Notes: generated by a model from the letters alone, not told the origin. A stretch of DNA of 64,000 nucleotides from Phycisphaeraceae bacterium (GCA_040222855.1 JAVKCD010000025.1:124001-188000); one strand, 5' to 3'; counted from the stretch's first letter, positions 53,999 to 64,000 are shown. Numbers and translations are program-made.

Positions 53999-56900
53999 TT
54001 ACTGAGCCAGAGCGACCTGCGGGGACGCCGAGGCGGCTGCCTTGAGCTGATCGATCGTCATGTTCTCGGGCGTGAGGCCGCGGAGCAGGGAATCGATCGC
54101 GGTCTGGCTCTCGACCGGGGGCAGGGCGAGGAGCTCGATGCCCTCGACGACCTGCTGGACGCCTAGCAGGTACTCGTAGGCCTGCGGGTTGTTGGCCTGG
54201 AGGTAGCTGCGGTAGGCCATGGGGTCGAAGGACCCGCCGCTGTCGGCCATGTAGGCGTTGAAGGACGACTGGAGGGTTGATCGGACGAACGGCTTGAGGT
54301 CCATCATGACGGCCTCACCGGTGGTCGGATCGAACATGGGCTGCCCGAGATCGTCGGTGGCCGGGCGGCTGATGAGGCTCTGGTAGTCGCTGAGCACCGA
54401 CTCGACCAGGCTTGGGTTGAGGCGACCGATGGCGACCTCACGGGCGGCCTGACCCAGCGGTGCGGCGGTACGGGGCAGGTCGTCGTACAGACGCTGACCG
54501 ACCAACCAGCTTACGACCTCTTCGAAGCTGTGGTCGCGTGCAAAGATGCTGATCTCAGCAAGCTGGTCCATAGCTGCCTGGCTGACGGGGAGGTCCTCGA
54601 TGAGGACGGCGTTCTCGATCCGTGGCGAGGCGGCGGCGATGGCCGTTGCGACGTTGGCCGAGGACCCGCTGGAGGCACCGTCAATCACGAAGCCAGGAGC
54701 AAAGGTCAGGATGACCTCTGAGGGCTGACCGATCACGATGGGAGCCAGGGTTGCATTAAATGTGATCGTCGCGGCTTCGAGGACGGATGAGAGTTTGTAT
54801 TCCTCGCCGGTTCCGGTCTCGTTGAGGGCCGCACCGGTCAGGATGATGCTCCTACCGACGACGATGTCAGCACCTGAGTCGTTGGCGACGGTTCCGTCAG
54901 CAAACCGAGTGGTGCCAGAAGGACGACGCAGGAGGTTGATGTTGCCCACAGCAGCGATGGTGACATCGGTTGCGGCCGTGAGGTCGGTTACGGTCACATC
55001 ATTAGCGTTGATGACCAGTGAGCCGCCGTTACCAGCTCTGTTGACGACCGTGAAGCGATCAACAATCGGTGATCCTGGAGCCAGTTGGGTCATGGCGAAA
55101 TCACCGGTACCATCGGCATCGAAGGTCAGAGTGCCATCGTTGAGCGTCGTGCTCTGACTGATCCAGAAGGCGGTAGCGATATCTGTTGAACCCGGGAGAG
55201 TCCCGCCAACGGTGTTGATGGTGATATCGCCATTGGTGCCGGCGTCGGTAGCAATCATCAGGTCGTTGGAGAAGATCCTGGCCAGCTCAGAGCCGGCTCC
55301 GCCGGTCAGGGTGAGGTTGCCGTCGCTTCCGGGAGCGGGTTCATCGGCGGCATCGGTGATGAGGATGTCCTGACCACCAGTCGCGGTGATGTTGACCGTC
55401 GCGGGGCTGGCACCAGCATTGACACCGATCTGACCGTCCAGGTCGATGTCGCCAGCGAAGATGTCGATATCGAAGGTCGGTGCGTTGACGGTCACGCCGC
55501 CGGGCACGCTGAGAAGCCCGGTGCCGTCGTCGTCTTCGTCAGCATCAAGCGTGGTTGCGCCGCCCGCAGTCAGGTTGCTGTTGATGTTGATGCCGTTGTC
55601 GGCCTGGAGTGTGAGGACACCGGACCCAATAATGCCTCCAGTCGGTGCGAGGAGCGTCAGGCTTCCGCCCGCGTCGATCGTGACCCCACCGGCGATGGTG
55701 ATGGCGTCGTCGCCAGCGTCATTTGCCGCGTTGGCATCGCCATTGAGTGTGATGTTACCCATGGTGGTGGTGAGATCGACATTGACGTCGATGCCCTGGT
55801 CTGCACGGGCATTGAGGTCGTTGGTGATGGTCGAGGCAGTTCCGCCAAACACGATGTCACCAGAGGTCAGTGGGCTGAAGGCGCCGTTGATGTTGGCTGT
55901 GTTCCCTGCTGTGACACCATCAATGGTGATCGTCCCAGTGGTGCTGAAGGTCACAATCCCGGCGGTGATCTGACCAAGTTCGGTGTCGGAGATGTCCATC
56001 AGGGCGGTCGCGGCTGCGGGCCCGATGTTGATGCCATCGCCCTCGGTTTCCGTGAACTGAACCGGCCCGAAGCTGCCGGCACCGTTGTCGGTATCGATGA
56101 GGCCATTGATGGCGACATCCTCGCCGTTGATCGAGATGATCTGGCCCTCGGTGCTCAGCGTAGCGGGTGCATCAATGATGACGCCACCTGCTCCGGTGCT
56201 GGCACTGTCTGAGAAGAGTGTGATACCGAGGTTAAAGACATCGGTGCTCAGGTCGCCAGCGACGGTGATGTCCGTCAGGGCACTGAGGACAATGCTGCCG
56301 GTGGTCACCGAGATGCCACCGGAAGCGGTCGTGATGCTGCCCGTATCCGAGGTCAGGAACAGGAAGCCGCCATCACTTCCATCGTTGATGTTCATGCTGT
56401 CCTGCTCGACGATGGTGACGACGCCTGCACCGGTATCAGGTGCCACGAACGTCAGGCTGCCAAAGTTGTGCAGTTCATCGGTCTCACCGAGCGTGATCGA
56501 GGTCCCGCCAAGGGTGTTGGTGTCGAACGTGGCGGAGCCAGTGACATTCAGCGTCGTGCCGACACCTGTTTCGTCGGTGATGGCACCTGCCGAAGTCAAG
56601 ATCAGGGAGTTGGCTGAGCTAGCGGCACGGAGTTCGGTCGAGCTGTCTTCGGTGATGACGACCGCGCCGCCCGAGACAAATGTCAGACTGTCGAAGTTCA
56701 CGGTGTCACCGCCGTTGTCACCGAGTGTGATGTTGGTTCCGCTGAAAATGGCTGGACCCGTCGTCGTCAAGGAGACGCCCGATGCATCGGTGATGTCGCC
56801 CGTGGAGAACAGGTTGAGCGTTCCAGAGGTGTTGGTACCGGCGACTTCCGTGGCGCTGTCCTCGCGGATCGTGACGGTGCTGTTTGCGTTGAAGGTCACC

Positions 56901-59900
56901 TGTCCGAAGTTGACCGTATCGCCGGCAGCACTGCCCACGTTGATCTGAGTATTACCACCCAAGGAGGTGAGCATGGCGAGGTTGGTGACAGTGATGGATG
57001 AGCCGGCGCTGTTCGAGATCCCGGCATCCGACACAAGGTTGGCGGACAACGCGGTGTTGGTCCCGTCGATCGTCATGTCGTTGTCCTGAGCGATCGCGAC
57101 GGCACCGGTGGAGTTGAAGGTCGTGGTGCCGAAGCTGAGGGTGTCGCCAGCGTTGTCACCGAGAGTGATGCCAGCCCCACCAGCGTCGGCGAAGTCGGCC
57201 AGGTTGGTGACGGTGATGGAGACTCCTGAGGCATCGGTGATCGCGCCGCCGGAGTCGAGGTTAAGCGAGTTGGCCGTGTTGCTGCCGGTGATGTTGGTGG
57301 CGTCGTTCTCGACGATCGCCACGGCGCCGCCGGAGTTGAAGGTCAGTCCACCGAAGGTGTGACTGGCCGCGTTATCAAGGGTGATGGAGGTGCCGGAGAA
57401 GGTGGCGTTGTTGGTCACGGCGAGGGTTGAGCCCCCGTCGTCCGCCACGGCTCCGAGTGATGCCACCGTCAGGCTGTCGGCCGTGTTCGCGCCAGCGAAG
57501 TTGGTGTCATCAGTTTCAATCACGACGACCGAGCCTGCTGAGTTGAACGTCAGGCTTCCGAAAGTTGTCAGGACGTTGTTCGAGAGGCTGATGCTGGTTC
57601 CGGCAAAGTCGGCGTTGTTGGTCACAACCAGTGTGGAGCCGGCCACATCGGTGATCGCGCCTCCGGAGTTCAGGTCGAGGCTGAGGGCGGTGTTGGTTCC
57701 GGCCAGATCGGTGGCATCTGCTTCTGTGATGGCGACCGCACCGGCCGAGTTGAAGGTGAGGCTGCCAAAGGCATTGGTGCCGTCCAGAGTGATGCTGGTG
57801 CCGTCAAAAGTGGCCAGTCCTACCACCGTGATGTCAGCACCACCAGCATCGGTCAGGGCTCCGCCGGAAGTCAGGTTAAGTGACGTGGCGCTGTTCGAGC
57901 CAGCGATATCAGTGGCGTCATTCTCAACGATCGTGACCGCGCCGCCGTTGAACGTCAGCTGGCCGAAGGCGTGACTGGCCGCGTTGTCGAGCGTAATTCC
58001 GCCCCCTGAGATATCGGTGAATGTGGCCAGGCTTGTGACGGCCAGTGTCGAGCCAGCGCCATCGAGCATAGCACCGTTGGTGACCGTGATCGTGAGGTTA
58101 TCCGCGGTGTTTGCACCCTCGAAGCCAAAACCATTAGCCTCGATCAGCACGACATCACCGGTTGAGTTCACCGTCAACTCACTGACGTCCACCGTCCCGT
58201 CGAGGGTGATGCCCGCGCCGCCGGTGTCAGCAAAATCAGCCAGCTGCGTCACAGTCAGTGAGGCACCGCCTGCATCGGTGATGGCCCCGCCAGAGTTCAG
58301 GTCGAGGCTGAGGGCCGTGTTGGTTCCTGCGAGGTCGGTCGCATCAGACTCGGTGATGGCGACGGCCCCAGCTGCGTTAAACGTCAACTGGCCGAAGGCG
58401 TTGGTGCCATCGAGGGTGATGGTGTTGTCGATCGTAAAATCAGCCAGCCCGGTCACCGTGAGATCGGCGCCGCCGGCGTCAGTCAGAGAACCATTGACAC
58501 TGATGAGGTTCAGCGTATTCGCGGTATTCGACCCGGCGAGATCGATGGAATCATTCTGCGAGATCGAGACTGCGCCGGTGGAGTTGAATGTCAGAGAACC
58601 GAAAGAGTTGATTCCATCGAGCGTGATGCCGGCGCCGCCGGTGTCGGCGAAGTCAGCGAGGTTGGTCACAGTCGTCGTTGCGCCTGGCGCGTCGCTGATG
58701 GCCCCGCCAGAGTTCAGGTCCAGACTCAGTGCCGTGTTAGTGCCTGCGATGGTTGCGGCATCCGCCTCGGTGATGGCCACGGCACCCGCTGAGTTGAAGG
58801 TCAGCGTGCCAAAGGCGTAGGTGTCATCAAGGGTCAGAGCCGTTCCAGTGAACGACGCCAAGCCTGTAACCGTCAGGTCTGCGGTCCCATCGTCGGTGAT
58901 GGTGCCTGCCGTTGAGGTGAGGCTTAAGCTTCCGGCGGTGTTTGTGCCGCTGATGACGATCGCTCCAGCCTGAGTGATGCTCACATCTCCAGCGGAGTTG
59001 TAAGTCACCGAGCCGAAGTTATTGGTGCCATCGAGCAAGATGCTGGTGCCCGTGAAGTCTGCAAGGCCTACGACGGTCATGTCAGCACCGGGAGCGTCCG
59101 TCAAGGCACCGCCCGATACGATTGTCAGCGCGTTTGCCGTGTTGGAGCCCGCGATATCCGTCGCATCGGTCTCATTAATCACCACGGCACCGGTGGAGTT
59201 GAAGGTCACCTGTCCGAAGGCGTTGGTGCCATCAAGGGTGATACCAGCGCCGCCGGCATCGGCGAAGTCAGCTAGGTTGGTGACAGTGAGGGTGGCGCCG
59301 GTGCCGGTGAGGGCCCCGCCAGAGTTGAGGTCTAGGCTACCAGCGGTGCTGGTGCCAGCAAGGTCGGTGGCATCAGTCTCGGTGATCACCACGGCACCGG
59401 TTGAGTTGAAGGTCAGGGTGCCGAAATCGCTGGCACCACTAATCGTGATGCCTGCGCCGCCGGTGTCGGCAAAGTCGGCGAGATTAGTCACCGAGAGTGT
59501 CGCGCCAATGACGCTGACGGCTCCGCCTGAGTTCAGGTCGAGGCTGAGGGCGGTGTTCGCACTTTCCAGGCTCGTCGCATCGGTCTCATTGACCACCACC
59601 GCACCGGTGGAGTTGAAGGTGAGGGTCCCGAAGGCGTTGGTGCCGTCAAGGGTGATGCCGGCGCCACCGGTATCGGCAAAATCGGCAAGGTTGGTGACGG
59701 TGAGGGTCGCGCCGGTTCCGGTGAGGGCCCCGCCGGAGTTGAGGTCAAGGTTCAGTGCTGTGCTGGTGCCGGCGAGGTTGGTGGCATCAGTCTCGCTGAT
59801 CACCACGGCGCCGGCTGAGTTGAAGGTCAGGGTGCCAAAGGCGTTGGTGTCATTTAGCGTGATGGTTGTGCCCGCGAAATCAGCCAAGCCGACCACTGTA

Positions 59901-62608
59901 ATGTCGGAACCACCGGCATCCGTCAGTGCGCCGCTGGAGTTCACGTCCAGTGAGTTCGCCGTATTGGAACCGGCAATAGCCGTGGCGTCGGATTCGTTGA
60001 CGACGACGGCACCGGTGGAGTTGAAGGTGAGTGTTCCGAAGGCATTGGTGCCATCGAGGGTGATGCCGGCCCCGCCGGTATCGGCGAAGTCAGCGAGGTT
60101 GGTGACGGTGAGGGTGGCTCCAGTGCCGGTGACGGCTCCACCGGAGTTGAGGTCAAGGCTACCCGCGGTGCTGGTCCCGGCGAGGTCGGTGGCGTCGGAT
60201 TCGTTGACGACGACGGCACCGGTGGAGTTGAAGGTGAGCGTTCCGAAGGCGTTGGTGCCATCGAGTGTGATGCCAGCCCCGCCGGTGTCGGCGAAGTCAG
60301 CGAGGTTGGTGACGGTGAGGGTGGCACCGGTGCCGGTGACGGCCCCGCCGGAGTTGAGGTCAAGGCTACCCGCGGTGCTGGTCCCGGCGAGGTCGGTGGC
60401 GTTTGATTCGGTGACAGCCACGGCGCCGGTGGAGTTGAAGGTTAGCGTTCCGAAGGCGTTGGTGCCGTCGAGTGTGATGCCAGCTCCGCCGGTATCGGCG
60501 AAGTCAGCGAGGTTGGTGACGGTGAGGGTGGCACCGGTGCCCGTGACGGCTCCGCCGGAGTTGAGGTCAAGGCTCAGAGCGGTGCTGGTACCGGCCAAGT
60601 CAGTGGCGTTGTTCTCATCGATCGTCACCGCACCCGCAGAGTTGAATGTCAGGGTGCCAAAAGTATGGCTGGTCGCGTTGTTCAGCGTGATGATTGTGCC
60701 ATCGAAGTCGGCAAGACCAGTCACCACGAGAGTCGCGCCAGCGTTATCGACGATCGTGGCTGTGGAGTTGAGATCAAGGCTGCCCGCGGTGCTGGCTCCG
60801 GCTAGGTTGATCGCGGCGTTCTCGGTGATGGCGACCACGCCGGCCGAAGTGAAGGTCAGCGTCCCGAATGTGCTGGTCGCGGTGTCAAGGGTGATCCCGC
60901 TTCCGTCGCTGTCGGTGAGGGTCAAGTCGCCCAGTGTCAAAACGCCACCCGCGCCATCGCTGATCCCGCCGGTACCAGCGATCACGTTAGTTGCGCCGCC
61001 CGTGATCGAGCCCAGGTCAACGGCACCGGAGTGATTGATGGTCACCAAGCCAGCGCCAGCGTTGATGGTGGCCGTGCTGGTGAAGGTCGTGCCGTCGGAA
61101 GTGAAGTCACCGCCGTTGGTCGTGATGTTGGCGTTGACTGCGACGGCCCCGCCAGCGTTGAAATCAACATTGAGTTGATCGCCGGACGCGGTGATCACGT
61201 TGCTGATGGTGATGCCGCCAGCAGCATTGATGATGAAGGTGGCTTCACCGCCAGCGAGGTTAGGAATGAGGTCGGCAGAGAGTGTGACATCACCGTTTTC
61301 ACCGCCACCACCAGTGGTCGTTTCGATGGTGACCGAGGTGCCAGCATTTAGCAGGCCGACGATGTCGGCGACATCGACATTGGATCCGGTTGCGCTGGGA
61401 TCCCAAGTTCCGAGTGTGAATGCACCGTTGGCGCTAGCGCCTGCAGAGATAGTTACGTCGAACGGGTCGAGAAGGAGAGTTGCCGCCACGATGTTACTGA
61501 GGTCAACTTCGAGGTAGCCGCCGGAGACTTCAGCAAAGCCGCCTGGTGCCAGGATGCTGCCGTAGAAGCCCGTGGCCAAGTCGCCCCAGACGGTCACAGT
61601 TCCGCCTTCACCGACAGTAAGACTTGAGGTGTCGCTGACGAAAGTCGTCTGTGCGGTGGCGAGCTCGCCGCCACCCTTGTATTCGCCACCGATGTTGATT
61701 TCGTTGCTAGCCGAGATGTCGGCATCAGCGACGACAAGTTCTTTGGCAGTAACCTGAGCCTTGTCGGTGGCGGAGATGGTTCCGCTGACTTGAGCGCGGC
61801 CTTCTTCGGCGGCGATCTTGACGGTCTTGGCTTTGATCGAGCCGGCCTGGTGCAGAGCGAGGCCGTACATGTCACTGGAGCCGAGGATGACGGCACCTTC
61901 GTCGCCAGCGTCGAGCACCCCGTTGTTGACCAGGGAGGTCTGACCGTCATCGGTGGAGGTTCCTGCGGGGAACTTGACCATGATGTGGCCGTTGCGCGGC
62001 TGGAGGATGACCTCATCGCCAGCGGCCATGATGAGCAGGCCGTTGGTCGAGAGGATCGAGCCGTGATTGGCGACCCGCTGACCGATCAGAGCGGCGGTGC
62101 CACTGGTGTGGATCGTGCCGTGGTTGATCACTTCGCCAGTGAGATTGCTGAAGTGGTTGACGTTATTAAGGAAGTTGCTGTCAGTGATGTTGCCGGCGGC
62201 GGCGTAGATCCCGCCGACGTTCACCAGACCATTGGGGCCGACGTAGACACCCGCCGGGTTGGCGATGTAGACGAAGCCGTTGGAGGTCAGCGTCCCGTTG
62301 ATGTGCGTAGGCTGGATCGCCTGCACACGGTTGAGGACTCGTGAAGTGTTCGTCGGCTGAGCAAAGTGCAGGCTCTCATTGACGTTCACGCCAAGGGTTC
62401 GGTGATTGATGATGGCGTTATCGATTGTCGTCGTGATAACACGGCTCGCGCCGCCGGTATCGGTCATGCCCGGGTCGTTTGAACCAGTGGTCTGGCCAAA
62501 TGCCGTAGCGCCCATGCCGGAGACCGCAGCGAGGGGCAGCACCGCCAGCAGGCGACGGTAAGGAAACGAGAGGACGCGGGGTCGATCAGAGGTCTTCTCG
62601 GACATCAT
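53999..62608 (-). CDS. Giant filamentous-haemagglutinin-type exoprotein (TpsA)
   Basis: A 2869-residue two-partner-secretion exoprotein. An N-terminal signal (RRLLAVLPLAAVSGMGATAFGQ) is followed by a TPS secretion domain at about residues 50-300, with SNGFVYIANPAGVYVGPNGLVNVGGIYAAAG corresponding to the NPNG-type signature. Roughly residues 575-2065 consist of about 22 repeats of about 69 residues with consensus NAFGTLTFNSTGAV, DATDLAGTSTA, SLDLNSGGA, TVTNLADFADTGGAGITLDG, which should stack as a beta-helix. A diverged beta-rich region and a helical C terminus of about 250 residues follow. A surface adhesin or structural filament is likely. AAGGA 9 nt before the ATG at 62608 fixes the start. 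Confidence 0.88.
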   Translation of the reverse strand: MMSEKTSDRPRVLSFPYRRLLAVLPLAAVSGMGATAFGQTTGSNDPGMTDTGGASRVITTTIDNAIINHRTLGVNVNESLHFAQPTNTSRVLNRVQAIQPTHINGTLTSNGFVYIANPAGVYVGPNGLVNVGGIYAAAGNITDSNFLNNVNHFSNLTGEVINHGTIHTSGTAALIGQRVANHGSILSTNGLLIMAAGDEVILQPRNGHIMVKFPAGTSTDDGQTSLVNNGVLDAGDEGAVILGSSDMYGLALHQAGSIKAKTVKIAAEEGRAQVSGTISATDKAQVTAKELVVADADISASNEINIGGEYKGGGELATAQTTFVSDTSSLTVGEGGTVTVWGDLATGFYGSILAPGGFAEVSGGYLEVDLSNIVAATLLLDPFDVTISAGASANGAFTLGTWDPSATGSNVDVADIVGLLNAGTSVTIETTTGGGGENGDVTLSADLIPNLAGGEATFIINAAGGITISNVITASGDQLNVDFNAGGAVAVNANITTNGGDFTSDGTTFTSTATINAGAGLVTINHSGAVDLGSITGGATNVIAGTGGISDGAGGVLTLGDLTLTDSDGSGITLDTATSTFGTLTFTSAGVVAITENAAINLAGASTAGSLDLNSTATIVDNAGATLVVTGLADFDGTIITLNNATSHTFGTLTFNSAGAVTIDENNATDLAGTSTALSLDLNSGGAVTGTGATLTVTNLADFADTGGAGITLDGTNAFGTLTFNSTGAVAVTESNATDLAGTSTAGSLDLNSGGAVTGTGATLTVTNLADFADTGGAGITLDGTNAFGTLTFNSTGAVVVNESDATDLAGTSTAGSLDLNSGGAVTGTGATLTVTNLADFADTGGAGITLDGTNAFGTLTFNSTGAVVVNESDATAIAGSNTANSLDVNSSGALTDAGGSDITVVGLADFAGTTITLNDTNAFGTLTFNSAGAVVISETDATNLAGTSTALNLDLNSGGALTGTGATLTVTNLADFADTGGAGITLDGTNAFGTLTFNSTGAVVVNETDATSLESANTALSLDLNSGGAVSVIGATLSVTNLADFADTGGAGITISGASDFGTLTFNSTGAVVITETDATDLAGTSTAGSLDLNSGGALTGTGATLTVTNLADFADAGGAGITLDGTNAFGQVTFNSTGAVVINETDATDIAGSNTANALTIVSGGALTDAPGADMTVVGLADFTGTSILLDGTNNFGSVTYNSAGDVSITQAGAIVISGTNTAGSLSLTSTAGTITDDGTADLTVTGLASFTGTALTLDDTYAFGTLTFNSAGAVAITEADAATIAGTNTALSLDLNSGGAISDAPGATTTVTNLADFADTGGAGITLDGINSFGSLTFNSTGAVSISQNDSIDLAGSNTANTLNLISVNGSLTDAGGADLTVTGLADFTIDNTITLDGTNAFGQLTFNAAGAVAITESDATDLAGTNTALSLDLNSGGAITDAGGASLTVTQLADFADTGGAGITLDGTVDVSELTVNSTGDVVLIEANGFGFEGANTADNLTITVTNGAMLDGAGSTLAVTSLATFTDISGGGITLDNAASHAFGQLTFNGGAVTIVENDATDIAGSNSATSLNLTSGGALTDAGGADITVVGLATFDGTSITLDGTNAFGSLTFNSAGAVAITEADATDLAGTNTALSLDLNSGGAITDVAGSTLVVTNNADFAGTSISLSNNVLTTFGSLTFNSAGSVVVIETDDTNFAGANTADSLTVASLGAVADDGGSTLAVTNNATFSGTSITLDNAASHTFGGLTFNSGGAVAIVENDATNITGSNTANSLNLDSGGAITDASGVSITVTNLADFADAGGAGITLGDNAGDTLSFGTTTFNSTGAVAIAQDNDMTIDGTNTALSANLVSDAGISNSAGSSITVTNLAMLTSLGGNTQINVGSAAGDTVNFGQVTFNANSTVTIREDSATEVAGTNTSGTLNLFSTGDITDASGVSLTTTGPAIFSGTNITLGDNGGDTVNFDSLTFVSGGAVVITEDSSTELRAASSANSLILTSAGAITDETGVGTTLNVTGSATFDTNTLGGTSITLGETDELHNFGSLTFVAPDTGAGVVTIVEQDSMNINDGSDGGFLFLTSDTGSITTASGGISVTTGSIVLSALTDITVAGDLSTDVFNLGITLFSDSASTGAGGVIIDAPATLSTEGQIISINGEDVAINGLIDTDNGAGSFGPVQFTETEGDGINIGPAAATALMDISDTELGQITAGIVTFSTTGTITIDGVTAGNTANINGAFSPLTSGDIVFGGTASTITNDLNARADQGIDVNVDLTTTMGNITLNGDANAANDAGDDAITIAGGVTIDAGGSLTLLAPTGGIIGSGVLTLQADNGININSNLTAGGATTLDADEDDDGTGLLSVPGGVTVNAPTFDIDIFAGDIDLDGQIGVNAGASPATVNITATGGQDILITDAADEPAPGSDGNLTLTGGAGSELARIFSNDLMIATDAGTNGDITINTVGGTLPGSTDIATAFWISQSTTLNDGTLTFDADGTGDFAMTQLAPGSPIVDRFTVVNRAGNGGSLVINANDVTVTDLTAATDVTIAAVGNINLLRRPSGTTRFADGTVANDSGADIVVGRSIILTGAALNETGTGEEYKLSSVLEAATITFNATLAPIVIGQPSEVILTFAPGFVIDGASSGSSANVATAIAAASPRIENAVLIEDLPVSQAAMDQLAEISIFARDHSFEEVVSWLVGQRLYDDLPRTAAPLGQAAREVAIGRLNPSLVESVLSDYQSLISRPATDDLGQPMFDPTTGEAVMMDLKPFVRSTLQSSFNAYMADSGGSFDPMAYRSYLQANNPQAYEYLLGVQQVVEGIELLALPPVESQTAIDSLLRGLTPENMTIDQLKAAASASPQVALAQ
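56410..60890 (-). repeat. 207-bp tandem repeat array inside TpsA
   Basis: About 22 tandem units, typically 207 bp (69 codons). Units around 59950-60600 are nearly identical at DNA level, others have diverged, which suggests recent local duplication or gene conversion at that end. Confidence 0.85.
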
Positions 62609-62857
62609 GTTCAATCATCCTTCACTTAGCGTGAGCACAGCGGGGTCGGCCCACACCGGTCACAGGCAACGACTTCCGGTCGCTGCTCAGGTTCTGGTTC
62701 ATCCACACCACGGAACGACGGGGCTCACTGTCGAGAGCCAGCAAGACGCGAGCGGGGAATCCGCTTGCAGTTGCCGGTGACTCGATTTGTAGCGCGTCCA
62801 GTCTCATGTCTTTTGGTAGCACCTAAGCGGCATACACCGCATCAATGTTTAGTCAGA
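62609..62857. other. Gap between TpsB and TpsA genes
   Basis: About 249 bp. Contains the TpsA ribosome site and a 66-codon same-strand frame without a ribosome site. No terminator is seen, so TpsB and TpsA may be cotranscribed. Confidence 0.4.
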
Positions 62858-64000
62858 TCAATAAAGTACGGTCAGACTGAAGTGGAGTTCGGTGTCGCCC
62901 GGCTCGACTTCGTTAGCCAATCCTTGCTGCGCGTCGTTGATGGCAAAGCCCAGATCGACATCGATGCTCAGGTTCTTCTTGAAGAGGAACCCAACACCAA
63001 CGCCAGCACTGAGAAGATCATCGTCCTGCTCGCCGGTCGTCTTGTCGTTGAGGCGGACCATGCCGTAGTCAACAAATGACTTCAAGACCAAGTCCCAATC
63101 AGGCTGAGCGTAGACTTCCTGAGGAGCCACACGGAACGGCTCACCGAACAACTCCATGTCGGGTGTTCGGTCGACAGGGAACATTCTGGGAATATGGAAC
63201 CGATATTCAGCAGACACGAAGAGCGTGTTATCACCCGCGGTCAGGGCCTCCGGATAGCCACGAACCGTGTACAACCCGCCGAGGATCCCCTCGAACTGAG
63301 GCACCAGTCGTGATTCAGTGAACTGACCGGTTGCTCTGAGCAGGACTTCGTGGGCTAGCGTTGAGGTCCTTGGTGTGCTTGGGTCTTCCCACGAGTTCGG
63401 GAAGAGCAGGGGCTCTAGGTAGAACGAATACGAGGCATTCGCCCGCAGGAGCACCCAGTCTTCATCAGGTTTGACACGTCCGAGGTCCTGAAGTTCGGCG
63501 AAGTCCTCGTTCACCAAGTTCGGGTTCCACATCACTCGAACATCGCCCACCAGACGATTGGTGTCGGTGATCATCTCGGTCCCAAGACCGATGTACGGAA
63601 TGATGAACTGTGTGCGTCCCTGTTGCCTGGTCACATTGTTACGAACCATAATGTGCCGGTAATCAATACCTGCTAGGGCGTCCAGGAAGAAGTTCTGCTG
63701 CTGGTAGAAGTTCCAGGCCAAGCGACCGTCGGCACCGTACGTCTCGCCCTCGAAGTCTTCATTGGCTTGGCCAATTTCAGATGCGTCAAACTGCGTGAAG
63801 TAGGCATGAGCGCGTCCGCGAAGCCGAGGCGAGAACAGCGGAGCTTCATACGTTGCCAGGTAGGCCTCGGAGTCAGGGTCGCCAAACGAACTAACGATGG
63901 CATCAAGACTCAGGATGTCATCATTGCTCGTGAGCTGATTGTGAACGAAGCCGAATCGGTGCCGCAACTCCTCGGTCGTTTCGGTCCCGGTATTGGTCAC
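62858..64000 (-). CDS. Two-partner secretion outer-membrane transporter TpsB, C-terminal part (cut by window edge)
   Basis: 380 residues of the C-terminal beta-barrel of a ShlB/FhaC-type transporter; the start lies beyond the window. Alternating amphipathic strands fill the sequence. LGGLYTVRGYPEAL carries the VRGY motif that sits in the conserved loop inside the barrel. The protein ends in a strand with terminal Tyr (ELHFSLTVLY), the usual signal for BAM-mediated insertion. Its substrate is presumably the TpsA encoded just downstream. The POTRA domains should lie in the missing part. Confidence 0.88.
   Translation of the reverse strand: MTNTGTETTEELRHRFGFVHNQLTSNDDILSLDAIVSSFGDPDSEAYLATYEAPLFSPRLRGRAHAYFTQFDASEIGQANEDFEGETYGADGRLAWNFYQQQNFFLDALAGIDYRHIMVRNNVTRQQGRTQFIIPYIGLGTEMITDTNRLVGDVRVMWNPNLVNEDFAELQDLGRVKPDEDWVLLRANASYSFYLEPLLFPNSWEDPSTPRTSTLAHEVLLRATGQFTESRLVPQFEGILGGLYTVRGYPEALTAGDNTLFVSAEYRFHIPRMFPVDRTPDMELFGEPFRVAPQEVYAQPDWDLVLKSFVDYGMVRLNDKTTGEQDDDLLSAGVGVGFLFKKNLSIDVDLGFAINDAQQGLANEVEPGDTELHFSLTVLY

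Noticed and set aside
56410-60890. CRISPR-like array
   Set aside because: The regular 207-bp repeats are in-frame protein repeats of TpsA, far too long and without unique spacers.
59022-61034. Long open frame of 670 codons on the + strand inside the TpsA gene, with others nearby
   Set aside because: It mirrors the repeat codon pattern of TpsA, has no ribosome site or recognisable domain, and lies wholly antisense to a gene with clear domains.
62622-62822. 66-codon frame between TpsB and TpsA
   Set aside because: GTG start without ribosome site, no recognisable domain or signal; likely chance.

Overview
The window is GC-rich bacterial chromosome, densely packed with genes on both strands. 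No insertion sequence, prophage, CRISPR array or rRNA was seen. The gene content points to a planctomycete, most likely class Phycisphaerae. Clues are C-terminal PEP-CTERM-type tails, an FG-GAP/ASPIC protein with dockerin-like repeats, a lone pseudopilin, a giant two-partner-secretion adhesin, a large PQQ-propeller protein and a ChlI/ChlD-like MoxR-VWA pair. The placement is inferred from gene content alone.

Layout. 1-8.3 kb: the N-terminal part of a nitrite/sulfite reductase running off the left edge, UDP-glucose dehydrogenase, two FkbM-type methyltransferases, a PfkB kinase, an EVE-domain protein, and divergent gltX and glnS. 8.3-17.8 kb: a modular surface protein with ISGG-type repeats, a zinc-ribbon membrane protein, clpC with a strong terminator, an HDOD-GGDEF protein and asd. 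17.8-29.2 kb: a 1417-residue PQQ-propeller protein, glyA, a tetR-ispE pair, ilvD, a metallo-beta-lactamase-fold protein that has lost most metal ligands, a secreted protein, coaD and tRNA-Leu(UAG). 29.3-33.7 kb: an FG-GAP/ASPIC surface protein, an SGNH hydrolase, then a DAHP synthase gene (aroF) preceded by a complete attenuator, and a small lipoprotein. 33.8-39.7 kb: a leftward cluster lysC, AEC transporter, two unknown genes, ubiX, ubiA, then tRNA-Leu(GAG). 39.7-50.1 kb: an FAD oxidoreductase, an M42-like peptidase and a leftward carbohydrate-uptake and oxidation cluster (aldo/keto reductase, PQQ sugar dehydrogenase, pseudopilin, binding lipoprotein, two permeases, ADP-ribosylglycohydrolase). 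50.1-64 kb: moxR-VWA, a lipoprotein, and a two-partner secretion system in which TpsB (cut by the right edge) precedes a 2869-residue TpsA with about 22 repeats.

The main discovery is upstream of aroF. A 23-codon leader peptide has seven aromatic codons (Phe, Tyr and Trp all present). It is followed by three mutually exclusive RNA pairings: 1:2 of 7 bp, 2:3 with 16 pairs and one mismatch, and a 3:4 terminator of 9 bp with seven U. This is a full ribosome-mediated attenuator for entry into aromatic amino-acid synthesis. A second signal recurs across the window: nine genes without a Shine-Dalgarno sequence carry a -10-like box (TANNNT in eight, CATACT in one) exactly 6-7 nt before the start codon, which suggests leaderless mRNAs. 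Genes with a good Shine-Dalgarno sequence lack this box.
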